Shown here in pieces: positions 53,584-61,468 of a DNA stretch of 64,000 nucleotides. Origin of the DNA: Mycolicibacterium sp. P9-64. Its GTDB lineage: Bacteria > Actinomycetota > Actinomycetes > Mycobacteriales > Mycobacteriaceae. The notes beneath the pieces were generated by a model, which was given only the letters and a program-made list of their open reading frames with translations, did no database searches and was not told the DNA's origin. The stretch covers positions 1-64,000 of the forward strand of contig NZ_NPKO01000017.1 of the NCBI RefSeq assembly GCF_008329605.1, in the 5' to 3' direction. Every line of letters begins with the position of its first letter. Position 1 is the stretch's first letter. The translations under genes were made by a program, and so were the position numbers.

Positions 53584-55640
53584 CGGGCGCTCGTGGGCGG
53601 GTAGCCATCCTTGGCGGGGGCATGGCCGGCCTCAGCGCGGCGTGGCGGCTCAGCGAGCCCGGCTGGCGGGACCGTTTCGATGCGATCACCGTGTACCAGC
53701 GAGGATGGCGCCTCGGCGGTAAGGGCGCCTCCAGTCGCGGACCACACGGTCGCATCGAGGAGCACGGTCTACATGTCTGGCTGGGCTCGTACGAAAACGC
53801 GTTCGCACTGCTCCGCGAGTGCTATGCCGAACTCGACCGTGCCACCACGGATCCGGCGGCGCCGATCCACGACTGGCACCAGGCGTTGATTCCTGCCGAC
53901 ACCCTCGGCATGGCGGACAAGTGGGGTGAGGACTGGCTGGTATGGCACGGCGGGTTCGCTCGCAACGACGAGGTGCCAGGCGAACCGGACAGTACGGGCC
54001 GGGAACTCACGGTAGCCGACTTCCTGCGCCGCGCCCTCGACCTCGTGCTCAACTTCGCAGAGTCGCTGAGCGGCGCGGTCGGCACTGGACCCGACCACCC
54101 CGCTTCGGACGAATCGACCACCGCACGCTGGATCGACGTGGTGCGGTGGGGTGCCATCGCCACGCTCGCCGCTCTGACGAAACCAGTTCCCCCCGAAGCC
54201 ATTCAGGCCGGGTTGCTCGCCAGGCCGATCAAGGCGGTTCGGGAGGCCCTCGACTACGAGCACCGCCCCGATCACCGGCGGCTGTGGCTGCTTCTGTCCC
54301 TTCTGGCGGCGACGGTGCGCGGCATCATCGCCGACGATTTACTCAGCAACCCACGCGGCTTCAGGGCGATCAACGACGAGGACTACGGCGCATGGATTCT
54401 CCGTCACGGCGCGCATCCGGACGTGCTCGACTTCCCTCTGGTGCGGGGCCTCTACGACATGGTGTTCGGCTACGAGGACGGGGACTACGAACGGCCATCG
54501 TTCGCGGCAGGCTTGGCCGTAATGCTCACCGGGATAGCCCTCTTCCAATACAAGGGGGCCTTCTTCTGGAAGATGACCGCAGGTATGGGGGACGTCGTCA
54601 TCGCCCCGCTGTACCAGGCGCTACGCCGACGCGGAGTCGAGTTCGAGTTCTTTCATCGCGTCGACGCACTGCACCTTGATGATCGGCATCGGGCCGTTGA
54701 CGCGATAACGATGGGACGTCAGGTCCGGCTCGCCGACGACGTCGACTACTACCAACCTCTGGTTGAAATCGGTGGTCTACCCGTCTTCCCCGACCGCCCG
54801 CTGACCGAACAGCTGGACGAGAACGCCATGGTCGACGATCTGGAGTCGCATTTCGGCGAGCGCGCGGACGTCGAGACCCGGGTGCTGCGCAGGGGCGTCG
54901 ACTTCGAGCACGTCGTGCTGGCTGCGTCGCTCGGCATGGTCGAACTGGTTGCAGGAGAACTGATTGCCGACAGCCCGCAGTGGCGCGATATGACAACGCA
55001 TTTGCGCACGGTGGCCACCCAGTCGTTTCAGTTGTGGCTGCGGCCCGACGAATCCGCTCTTGGATGGGACCGCCCCGGCGTCACCACCAGCGGCTACGTC
55101 GCCCCCTTCGACACCTGGGCGTCGATGCCCCAGACGCTGTGGGCAGAGGATTGGCCCGACGGTGATCACCCTCGCACCGTGGCTTATTTTTGTGGCGCCC
55201 TGAATGCGTTGTGGCCCATCACCGAAGACCCGCAGGACTATGTCGCCAGGTGCCGCGAGAAGGTGCTCGCCGACGCAGTCGCCTATCTCGACGGCCATGT
55301 CGGGCTATACCTGCCAGGCGCAGTGACCGAGGAGGGGTTCGCCTGGCACCTCCTCAGTGGCGTCAATGGCCATCGAGGTGCCGAGGCGTTGAGCACTCAG
55401 CACGTGAGCGTCAACGTCGATCCCTCTGATCGCTATGTCCAATCGGTTCCGGGATCCGACAGGTATCGGTTGCGGTCGGACGAAAGTGGCTATGACAACT
55501 TGGTTTTGGCGGGCGACTGGACCGACTCGGGGATGAACGCCGGCTGCATCGAGGCGGCGGTGATGTCGGGCTTGCAGGCCGCAAACGCTCTGCTCGGTCG
55601 CGGCCGTATGTACCGGATTCGCGGTTTTTACATGCCGTGA
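53580..55640 (+). CDS. FAD-dependent oxidoreductase, carotenoid desaturase/isomerase-like
   Basis: 686 residues, GTG overlapping the cyclase stop (GTGA). N-terminal dinucleotide loop VAILGGGMAGLSAAWRLSEP (residues ~8-27), followed by YQRGWRLGGKGASSRGPHGR, the amine-oxidase/phytoene-desaturase arrangement. C-terminal FAD clasp NLVLAGDWTDSGMNAGCIEA and VMSGLQAANAL is intact. Long mid-region, helical, ~200-450. Desaturases, isomerases and hydroxysqualene dehydroxylases share this fold; with the polyprenyl synthetase at 46.6 kb a polyprenoid substrate is likely (inference). Confidence 0.85.
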   Translation: MTGARGRVAILGGGMAGLSAAWRLSEPGWRDRFDAITVYQRGWRLGGKGASSRGPHGRIEEHGLHVWLGSYENAFALLRECYAELDRATTDPAAPIHDWHQALIPADTLGMADKWGEDWLVWHGGFARNDEVPGEPDSTGRELTVADFLRRALDLVLNFAESLSGAVGTGPDHPASDESTTARWIDVVRWGAIATLAALTKPVPPEAIQAGLLARPIKAVREALDYEHRPDHRRLWLLLSLLAATVRGIIADDLLSNPRGFRAINDEDYGAWILRHGAHPDVLDFPLVRGLYDMVFGYEDGDYERPSFAAGLAVMLTGIALFQYKGAFFWKMTAGMGDVVIAPLYQALRRRGVEFEFFHRVDALHLDDRHRAVDAITMGRQVRLADDVDYYQPLVEIGGLPVFPDRPLTEQLDENAMVDDLESHFGERADVETRVLRRGVDFEHVVLAASLGMVELVAGELIADSPQWRDMTTHLRTVATQSFQLWLRPDESALGWDRPGVTTSGYVAPFDTWASMPQTLWAEDWPDGDHPRTVAYFCGALNALWPITEDPQDYVARCREKVLADAVAYLDGHVGLYLPGAVTEEGFAWHLLSGVNGHRGAEALSTQHVSVNVDPSDRYVQSVPGSDRYRLRSDESGYDNLVLAGDWTDSGMNAGCIEAAVMSGLQAANALLGRGRMYRIRGFYMP

Positions 55641-55643
55641 CGC

Positions 55644-56900
55644 TCAGTGCAGGCGCGTGACGTCGATCGTCACTCCTGCGGCGGGTAGCCGGGCCATGAG
55701 TGCGTCTCCCACTGCCGCCACCGGCGTCAACACACCACGGCGGTCGGGCAGCTGATCCCGATCGAGCGCCAATGCGAGCGCGCTTTCACCGAGCAGCACT
55801 GACGTGGCGGCGTAGCCTGGGTCGCCCTGCTGCGCCATCGAGGACACGTAACGCACACCGAGGGTCGTCGTCGTGTAGGTCTCGACCAGGTAGTGGCCAC
55901 GCGACGCGTCGTCGCCGGCGGTGCTCGGCCGCGAACTGAAACGCTCCAACAGCCCCGGGGGGAACATCCGCAGATAAGGGCCACCGAGCCTGGAGGCGCC
56001 GGTGATGGTCGCGTTCGTCATCGCCGCCATCGCAGGTGCAGCAAGCGACGAACCCATGCTCGCGGTCTCCTTGTAGCGGAATCGGCGCCCGTAGCTCCAG
56101 CCGAGCAATGCGTTGGTGCGCCGCACGCATCGGGTGTTGTACAACGCCATCAAGTACCCACTGGTCCAGAGCCCCCTCAGCTCGGGGGCGAGCTCTTCAC
56201 CTCTGTGCAACGACACGTCTGGCTGAGATCCCAGGTCGGGCTCCGCGGAACGGTTGGGACTGAGGCTGTATGGGTCGTCGAGCATTCGTCGCGTTTCGGG
56301 ATCGCCGGAGCCGGCGCGCATCAGCTCGACCATCGTGTCGACCGTTCCTCGGGAGAAGCCGGTCGCGTAGTTGGCGATGCGCAAGACGAACGTGGTGTCG
56401 CCGAGTTCGCCTGCACCGTCGGCCACCGCCCTGCGATGCAGTGCATACACCGTCAAATCCGAAGGGATGGAGTCGAATCCGCAGGAGTGCACGATGCGGG
56501 CGCCGGTTTGGATCGCCTGCTGGTGGTATGCGTCCATGCACTGCCGGACGAACGGAACCTCGGCCGCCAGGTCGACGTAGTCGGTTCCGGCCGCCGCACA
56601 GGCTGCAACCACTGGCAACCCGTTTGCGGCATATGGCCCCACCGTGTTGACCACGACGCGGGCGCGGGCCGCGATCTCGTTCAGCACTACCGGCTGACTC
56701 GTGTCGACCACGATCAGCGGCCAGTCCCGTCCGCTCTCGCCGAGCGTATGCCGAACGGCGGCGAGTCGCTCAGCCGACCGGCCGGCCAAGGCGACCCGGA
56801 CCCCGTTCCCGGCCCTGGCCAGATACTGAGCCGTCAGGCTGCCTGCCGAACCGGTGGCTCCGTAGAGCACGACGTCGAGGTCACGATGCCCGGCGCCCAT
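55644..56900 (-). CDS. Trans-acting enoyl reductase-like / saccharopine dehydrogenase family protein
   Basis: 418 residues from ATG 56900, the length I remember for M. tuberculosis Rv2953 and its relative Rv2449c. N-terminal Rossmann loop DVVLYGATGSAGSLTAQYLA; VVNTVGPYAANGLPVVAACA and IVHSCGFDSIPSDLTVYALH are family signatures. Rv2953 reduces double bonds in PDIM/phenolphthiocerol intermediates in trans. No PKS is nearby here, but the desaturase-like enzyme ends 3 nt away on the opposite strand, so the partner may be an isoprenoid rather than a polyketide. Separated from the CGNR gene by 11 nt and probably co-transcribed with it. Confidence 0.88.
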   Translation of the reverse strand: MGAGHRDLDVVLYGATGSAGSLTAQYLARAGNGVRVALAGRSAERLAAVRHTLGESGRDWPLIVVDTSQPVVLNEIAARARVVVNTVGPYAANGLPVVAACAAAGTDYVDLAAEVPFVRQCMDAYHQQAIQTGARIVHSCGFDSIPSDLTVYALHRRAVADGAGELGDTTFVLRIANYATGFSRGTVDTMVELMRAGSGDPETRRMLDDPYSLSPNRSAEPDLGSQPDVSLHRGEELAPELRGLWTSGYLMALYNTRCVRRTNALLGWSYGRRFRYKETASMGSSLAAPAMAAMTNATITGASRLGGPYLRMFPPGLLERFSSRPSTAGDDASRGHYLVETYTTTTLGVRYVSSMAQQGDPGYAATSVLLGESALALALDRDQLPDRRGVLTPVAAVGDALMARLPAAGVTIDVTRLH

Positions 56901-56911
56901 GGCGCTCGACG

Positions 56912-57463
56912 CTACTCGTTGGCCCGGCGTTCCCGGTACGCCGCCACGTGCTGCCGATTGCCGCAGTTGCCGGTGTCGCAGAACATCCTCGACCGGTTGC
57001 GCGACAGGTCGACCAGCACCGCCTCGCAATCAGGGGCGGCGCACGTCTTGAGCCGCCGCAGCTCGCCGCCGCGAATGAGGTCGGCGAGCGCCATCGCGAT
57101 CTCGGCGCCCATCCGCTGCCACAGGGGGTCGTGGATCGAGGCCAGGTGCAGGTGCCATTCCGGCATCTCGGGGTGGCGGGTCAGCCACGGCATCGCCCGG
57201 GTGTCGCTCAACAGCGCGTTGACCTGACCGACGGCCCGCTCCTCGTCGTCGGCCACGGCCCAGATGTTGCCGAGCCGCTCGCGCAAACGCTGCACGGCGC
57301 TCAGCTCGGCGGTGTCCCTGTCGCGGCGGCCGGTCCAGCCGAAGCCGTCCAGGTAGTCGTCCAGTTCGTGCATCTCACCGAGGTGTTCACCATCGACTCG
57401 ATCGCTGTTGACCAGCACACATGCTGCCCGCAATGTGAGTTCGGTGTCATGAGTAAAAATCAT
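56912..57463 (-). CDS. CGNR zinc-finger regulator
   Basis: 183 residues from ATG 57463 (MIFTHDTELTLRAACVLVNS); ATGs at 57472 or 57502 are alternatives. ABATE-type sensing region, then zinc finger CAAPDCEAVLVDLSRNRSRM, FCDTGNCGNRQHVAAYRERR with four Cys and CGNR. Divergent from the EamA transporter with a dyad (57449-57518) between the two, so transporter control is likely. Second CGNR protein of the window. Confidence 0.9.
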   Translation of the reverse strand: MIFTHDTELTLRAACVLVNSDRVDGEHLGEMHELDDYLDGFGWTGRRDRDTAELSAVQRLRERLGNIWAVADDEERAVGQVNALLSDTRAMPWLTRHPEMPEWHLHLASIHDPLWQRMGAEIAMALADLIRGGELRRLKTCAAPDCEAVLVDLSRNRSRMFCDTGNCGNRQHVAAYRERRANE

Positions 57464-57518
57464 TTGACCCATGACTCCCTTCGGCGATAGCGTCATGACC
57501 AACAGCCATTTTACTCAT
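57449..57518. promoter_or_regulatory. Inverted ATGAGTAAAAAT / ATTTTACTCAT pair at CGNR-transporter junction
   Basis: ATGAGTAAAAAT (57449-57460) and ATTTTACTCAT (57508-57518) are inverted copies with one extra A. The left arm lies in the first codons of the CGNR gene, the right arm 20 nt before the transporter start. Candidate operator for autoregulation and transporter control. Confidence 0.5.
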
Positions 57519-57538
57519 TACATGCCAGGAGGTGCCAG

Positions 57539-58558
57539 GTGACGGCCACGACGAAGCCCGACGTCGACCACTTCCGGCTCGGCCTGCTGTTCGCCGTCTC
57601 GTCGGCGTTCGCATTCGGCATGTCCGGTCCGCTGGCCAAGTCTCTGATGGAATCGGGCTGGAGCCCCACCGCGGCCGTCACCGCCCGGCTCGCCGGCGGC
57701 GCCGTGGCGATGGCGATCTTCGCCACCATCGTGCGGCCCCACTGGTTCCGCGAGGCGCTGCACCACCGCAAGACCGTCGTGGCCTACGGCTTGATCCCCA
57801 TCGCGGGCGCTCAACTGTGCTTCTTCAACGCCGTCTCGCACCTCTCGGTCGGCGTGGCGCTGCTGCTGGAGTACACCGCGCCGGTTCTCGTCGTGGCGTG
57901 GCTCTGGGCGACCACCCGTCGCCGCCCCAGCAACCTCACGTTGGCAGGCGTCGCGATCGCCGTCGCCGGAATCACGTTGGTGCTCGACGTCTTCTCGAGC
58001 GCCCACATCAACCTCATCGGCATCGCCTGGGCGGCGGCCGCGGCGATCTGCGCGGCCTGCTACTTCGTGATGTCCGACGAAGTCAGCGCGGACAGCAGCG
58101 AAGAGGGCAGCCTGAACTCGATCACGCTCGCCGCGGGCGGCCTGATCGTCGGCAGCGTTGCGGTGGCACTGCTTGGCGCAACCGGTGCGATGCCCATCGT
58201 CTTCGCCACACATGACGCCGTCGTCGCGGGGTGGACGACGTCATGGGTGGTCCCGACCGTCGCACTGGCGATCATCCCGACCGCCCTCGCGTACACGCTG
58301 GGCATCATGGGCATCGCTCGACTACGGCCCCGGTTCGCGTCGCTCGTCGGGTTGTCCGAGGTGATGTTCGCCGTGCTCTTGGCCTGGGCGCTGGTGGGCG
58401 AGGCCATGTCGCCGACCCAGGCGCTCGGAGGCGCCGTCGTCCTCCTCGGGCTCGTCCTTGCCCGCCAAGGCGATCGCACCGAGAAGGTCGCGCAAGCCAG
58501 CTGGCCGGACGTGCCGCCAGCGCAAACGGCCCCAGAGCAAACGGTTGGTCGTAGCTGA
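57539..58558 (+). CDS. EamA/DMT-family transporter
   Basis: 339 residues from GTG 57539 with AGGAGG 6-7 nt upstream. Ten hydrophobic helices in two EamA repeats (LGLLFAVSSAFAFGMSGPLA ... SVGVALLLEYTAPVLVVAWL, then VVPTVALAIIPTALAYTLGI ... LVGLSEVMFAVLLAWALVGE). Members export or exchange amino acids, drugs or metabolites; substrate unknown. Divergent from the CGNR regulator. Confidence 0.9.
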   Translation: MTATTKPDVDHFRLGLLFAVSSAFAFGMSGPLAKSLMESGWSPTAAVTARLAGGAVAMAIFATIVRPHWFREALHHRKTVVAYGLIPIAGAQLCFFNAVSHLSVGVALLLEYTAPVLVVAWLWATTRRRPSNLTLAGVAIAVAGITLVLDVFSSAHINLIGIAWAAAAAICAACYFVMSDEVSADSSEEGSLNSITLAAGGLIVGSVAVALLGATGAMPIVFATHDAVVAGWTTSWVVPTVALAIIPTALAYTLGIMGIARLRPRFASLVGLSEVMFAVLLAWALVGEAMSPTQALGGAVVLLGLVLARQGDRTEKVAQASWPDVPPAQTAPEQTVGRS

Positions 58559-58583
58559 ACGTCGGGTCGAGCGGAGCGAGGGG

Positions 58584-59273
58584 ATGGGCCTGTCGTATGT
58601 GAAGATGGGCTGCGTGACCTTGCTCAGAATGGCGGCCCGTCTTGCCGCGATCTCGTCGGCCCTGGTAAGCGCGGCCACGATGCTGGCCGTCGCCCCCGCG
58701 GCGACAGCCGAACCATGTTCGGACATCAAGGTGATCTTCGCCCGCGGTACCGATGACACACCCGGCCTCGGACGTGTCGGCGACGCATTCTCCGCGACAC
58801 TGAGCGGCCTCGTCGGGGGCCAGAGCGTCACCACGTATGCGGTGAACTACCCCGCCTCGTACGACTTCCTCGCCGCTGCCGACGGCGCCAACGACGCCGC
58901 GTTCTACATCGCGGACCTGGCCAAGCAGTGCCCGTCGACCAAGATCGTGCTCGGCGGCTACTCGCAGGGCGCCGCGGTGGTGGACATGCTCGCCGGTATC
59001 CCGCCCCTCGGCAACAAGGTCGGCGAGATCGGGTCCGCGCCCCCGCTGGATCCGACCCTCGTCCCGTACGTCAAGGCCGTCGCCGTCTTCGGCAACCCCT
59101 CGGCGAAGTTCTCGATTCCGATCACTAGCTCGGTGTTCGGCGGCCGGGCCATCGACATCTGCAAGGACGGCGACCCGATCTGCTCGCGCGGCCGCAACCC
59201 GTTCGCGCATAGCGACTACGTGTCCGCGGGCCTGACGAATCAGGGCGCAAGTTTCGTTGCTGGATTGGTTTAA
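58584..59273 (+). CDS. Secreted cutinase-family esterase (1 of 4)
   Basis: 229 residues from ATG 58584; GTG 58614 would leave a more usual signal peptide (MAARLAAISSALVSAATMLA, cleavage near ATA-EPC). Mature protein begins CSDIKVIFARGTDD with the cutinase serine in GGYSQGAAVVDM, Asp in CKDGDPIC and His in HSDYV; the Cys residues form the family disulphides. Cutinase-like proteins of mycobacteria act as lipid esterases or phospholipases outside the cell. GGAGCGA 8 nt upstream of the ATG is part of the repeat relative at 58565. Confidence 0.9.
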   Translation: MGLSYVKMGCVTLLRMAARLAAISSALVSAATMLAVAPAATAEPCSDIKVIFARGTDDTPGLGRVGDAFSATLSGLVGGQSVTTYAVNYPASYDFLAAADGANDAAFYIADLAKQCPSTKIVLGGYSQGAAVVDMLAGIPPLGNKVGEIGSAPPLDPTLVPYVKAVAVFGNPSAKFSIPITSSVFGGRAIDICKDGDPICSRGRNPFAHSDYVSAGLTNQGASFVAGLV

Positions 59274-59286
59274 CTGAAACCCGCGT

Positions 59287-59292
59287 TACCAT
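59287..59292 (+). promoter_or_regulatory. -10 (TACCAT) for a leaderless cutinase message
   Basis: TACCAT is followed by 5 nt and then GTG 59298; TTGGTT (59265-59270) 16 nt upstream is a possible -35. No Shine-Dalgarno precedes the GTG. Confidence 0.4.
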
Positions 59293-59297
59293 TTAGC

Positions 59298-59963
59298 GTG
59301 CCTTCTGATCTCGTCCGGCGCTCAGCGCTCGCCGTTGCGGCGGCATGTACCGCCGTCCTCGCACCCGTGATGACCAACGGCCCCATCGGCGCACTGCCGG
59401 CGGCGTCGGCCGACGATTGCCCCGACATCGAGGTGGTGTTCGCTCGCGGCACCTCCGAAGCACCAGGACTCGGACTGCCCGGCGGCGCGTTCGTCGACTC
59501 GCTGCGCAAGAAGGTGGGCGGCCGCTCGGTCGGCACCTACGCGGTGAACTACCCCGCTGACTACGACTTCCTCGCGGCCGCCGACGGCGCCAACGATGCC
59601 AGCGCACACATCCAGTACATGATGGGCGCCTGCCCGGGGACACGGCTGGTGCTTGGCGGCTACTCGCAGGGTGCGGCCGTAATGGACGTGATTGCCGCAG
59701 TGCCGTTCCCAGCCATCGGGTTCAACAACCCGCTGCCGCCCGACGCCCCCGAGCACGTCGCGGGCATTGCCGTCTTCGGCAACCCGTCGGCCAAGCTGGG
59801 CCTGCCGTTGACCTCGAGCCCGGTGTGGGGTGGCCGGTCCATCGATCTGTGCAATGGCGGCGACCCGATCTGCCAGACCGACGGCGAGGCCGTCGCCGCG
59901 CACAGGGCCTACGCGGGTGGCCCCACCAACCAGGCCGCCAACTTCATCGCCGGCCTGCTGTAA
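59298..59963 (+). CDS. Secreted cutinase-family esterase (2 of 4)
   Basis: 221 residues. Signal peptide (LAVAAACTAVLAPVMTNGPI, cleavage near ASA-DDC), then CPDIEVVFARGTSEAPGLGL, Ser in GGYSQGAAVMDV, Asp in CNGGDPIC, His near VAAHRAYAG. Closest in sequence to the first copy (shared YAVNYPA.YDFLAAADGAND). Likely recent duplication with it. Confidence 0.92.
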   Translation: MPSDLVRRSALAVAAACTAVLAPVMTNGPIGALPAASADDCPDIEVVFARGTSEAPGLGLPGGAFVDSLRKKVGGRSVGTYAVNYPADYDFLAAADGANDASAHIQYMMGACPGTRLVLGGYSQGAAVMDVIAAVPFPAIGFNNPLPPDAPEHVAGIAVFGNPSAKLGLPLTSSPVWGGRSIDLCNGGDPICQTDGEAVAAHRAYAGGPTNQAANFIAGLL

Positions 59964-59994
59964 CGAACCTCGGTAGGCATTGGATATCCCAGTC

Positions 59995-60639
59995 GTGACC
60001 ACATCCGTGTTGAGCCGCGTGCGCGGCCGGGTTTCATTGTCGGCCTTGGCGTTTCTGGCTGCGGCTGGCGTGATCGCCGCCACGGTGTCCGGCGTCGTCG
60101 CGATCCCCAAGGCTTCGGCCGCGCCATGCCCGGACGTACAGGTCTTCTTCGGTCGCGGCACCGACGAGCCACCGGGACTCGGCCAGGTGGGCGATGTCTT
60201 CGTACAGAACCTGCGTGATCGCACCGGCCGCGACATCGCCGCTTCCGGCGTGAACTACCCGGCCCATCAGGACATCGCCCCTGGCGTGAGTGACCTCACC
60301 GCACAGCTGAACTCGTTCGCGGGCCGGTGCCCGAACAGCCGGATCGTCGTCGGTGGGTACTCGCTCGGCGCTGCCGTGGCCAACCAGGTGCTCAACTCTT
60401 CGCTGGCACCGGGAGTCGACGATCGCATCGCCGCAGTCGCGCTCTTCGGCAACGCCAGTCGCCTGCTGAACGTGCCGGTGACGCCCGGCCCGGAGTTCGC
60501 TGGCCGGTTCATCGACATGTGCAACCCCGGCGACCCAATCTGCTCGGGCGGGCCGTTCGCCCCGTCGCACCTTCAACTCGCGTATGTCGCGGGCGGTGGC
60601 GTGAACGCGGCGGTCGACTTCACCATCAGCAAACTGTAG
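59995..60639 (+). CDS. Secreted cutinase-family esterase (3 of 4)
   Basis: 214 residues from GTG 59995 (a TTG at 59980 is an alternative). Signal peptide SLSALAFLAAAGVIAATVSG, cleavage near ASA-APC. CPDVQVFFGRGTDEPPGLG; elbow GGYSLGAAVANQ; CNPGDPICSGG; His in PSHLQLAY. More divergent than copies 1 and 2. Confidence 0.92.
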   Translation: MTTSVLSRVRGRVSLSALAFLAAAGVIAATVSGVVAIPKASAAPCPDVQVFFGRGTDEPPGLGQVGDVFVQNLRDRTGRDIAASGVNYPAHQDIAPGVSDLTAQLNSFAGRCPNSRIVVGGYSLGAAVANQVLNSSLAPGVDDRIAAVALFGNASRLLNVPVTPGPEFAGRFIDMCNPGDPICSGGPFAPSHLQLAYVAGGGVNAAVDFTISKL

Positions 60640-60652
60640 GTCGGCTCAAGCG

Positions 60653-60682
60653 CACCGGCCGGCGTTTGCCAGCCGGCAGTGA
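60653..60682 (+). terminator. Possible imperfect hairpin after cutinase 3
   Basis: CACCGGCCGGC ... GCCAGCCGGCAGTG can fold around a GTTT loop, 14 nt after the stop of cutinase 3. No T-tract, so only a weak terminator candidate. Confidence 0.25.
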
Positions 60683-60753
60683 GCGTCGTGCGCCGCAGGT
60701 CAGCCGTAACCCGGCGGCCACGAGCCGGAGACGAAACCGCCAATTAGTTCGGC

Positions 60754-60759
60754 TAACAT
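60754..60759 (+). promoter_or_regulatory. -10 (TAACAT) for a leaderless cutinase message
   Basis: TAACAT is followed by 7 nt and GTG 60767, with no Shine-Dalgarno; the transcript probably starts at the GTG. Confidence 0.4.
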
Positions 60760-60766
60760 CGATTCG

Positions 60767-61468
60767 GTGAGCCTTCAGCAGATTCGCAGACTCGTTGTCG
60801 CCGCCCTCTCCACCACGCTCTCCGCCGGCGCCCTCCTGGTCGCTCCCGCACTCGCCACGCACGGCGTCCCGACGGCATCCGCGGCTGCGTGCTCCGATGT
60901 CGAGGTCATCTTCGCGCGCGGTCGGATGGAGCCCGCAGGTGCAGGAACGATCGGAAACAACTTCGTCAGCTTGCTGCGCCAGAAGACCAAGAAGAGCATC
61001 AACCTCTACGCGGTGCGCTACCCCGCCGACAACCAGATCGACGTCGGCGCCAACGACATGAGCCAGCGCATCCAGAGCACCGCCGCGAGCTGCCCCAACA
61101 CCCGGATCGTGCTCGGTGGGTACTCGCTAGGCGCCGGTGTCACCGACGTAGTGCTGGCCCTGCCCTTCCAGTTCTTCGGCTTCAGCCAGCCGCTGCCACC
61201 CGAGATGGAGCAACACATCGCCGCCGTCGCACTCTTCGGCAACGGCATCCAGTGGGCAGGCCCCATCGGGAACTTCAATCCCGTCTACCGCGACAGGACC
61301 ATCGAGCAGTGCCACGGCGCGGACCCGATCTGCAACCCGGCCGACCCGGACACGTGGAAGGACAACTGGTCCGATCACATGGCCAAGGCCTACATCGACG
61401 CCGGCATGGTCAACGGGGCGGCTGACTTCGTCGCAGGCAGGCTCGCCCCACCACCGCCGCCGCAGTAG
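60767..61468 (+). CDS. Secreted cutinase-family esterase (4 of 4)
   Basis: 233 residues. Signal peptide LVVAALSTTLSAGALLVAPA, cleavage near ASA-AAC. CSDVEVIFARGRMEPAGAGT (Arg-Met in place of the usual Thr-Asp after the RG), elbow GGYSLGAGVTDV, CHGADPICNP, His in DHMAKAY, and a Pro-rich end (APPPPPQ). The most divergent of the four; stops directly against the truA stop. Confidence 0.92.
   Translation: MSLQQIRRLVVAALSTTLSAGALLVAPALATHGVPTASAAACSDVEVIFARGRMEPAGAGTIGNNFVSLLRQKTKKSINLYAVRYPADNQIDVGANDMSQRIQSTAASCPNTRIVLGGYSLGAGVTDVVLALPFQFFGFSQPLPPEMEQHIAAVALFGNGIQWAGPIGNFNPVYRDRTIEQCHGADPICNPADPDTWKDNWSDHMAKAYIDAGMVNGAADFVAGRLAPPPPPQ

Noticed and set aside
46613..55640. Family 2 encapsulin cargo locus
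   Set aside because: Polyprenyl and cyclic-nucleotide themes recall it, but no shell protein or cNMP-binding domain is encoded here.
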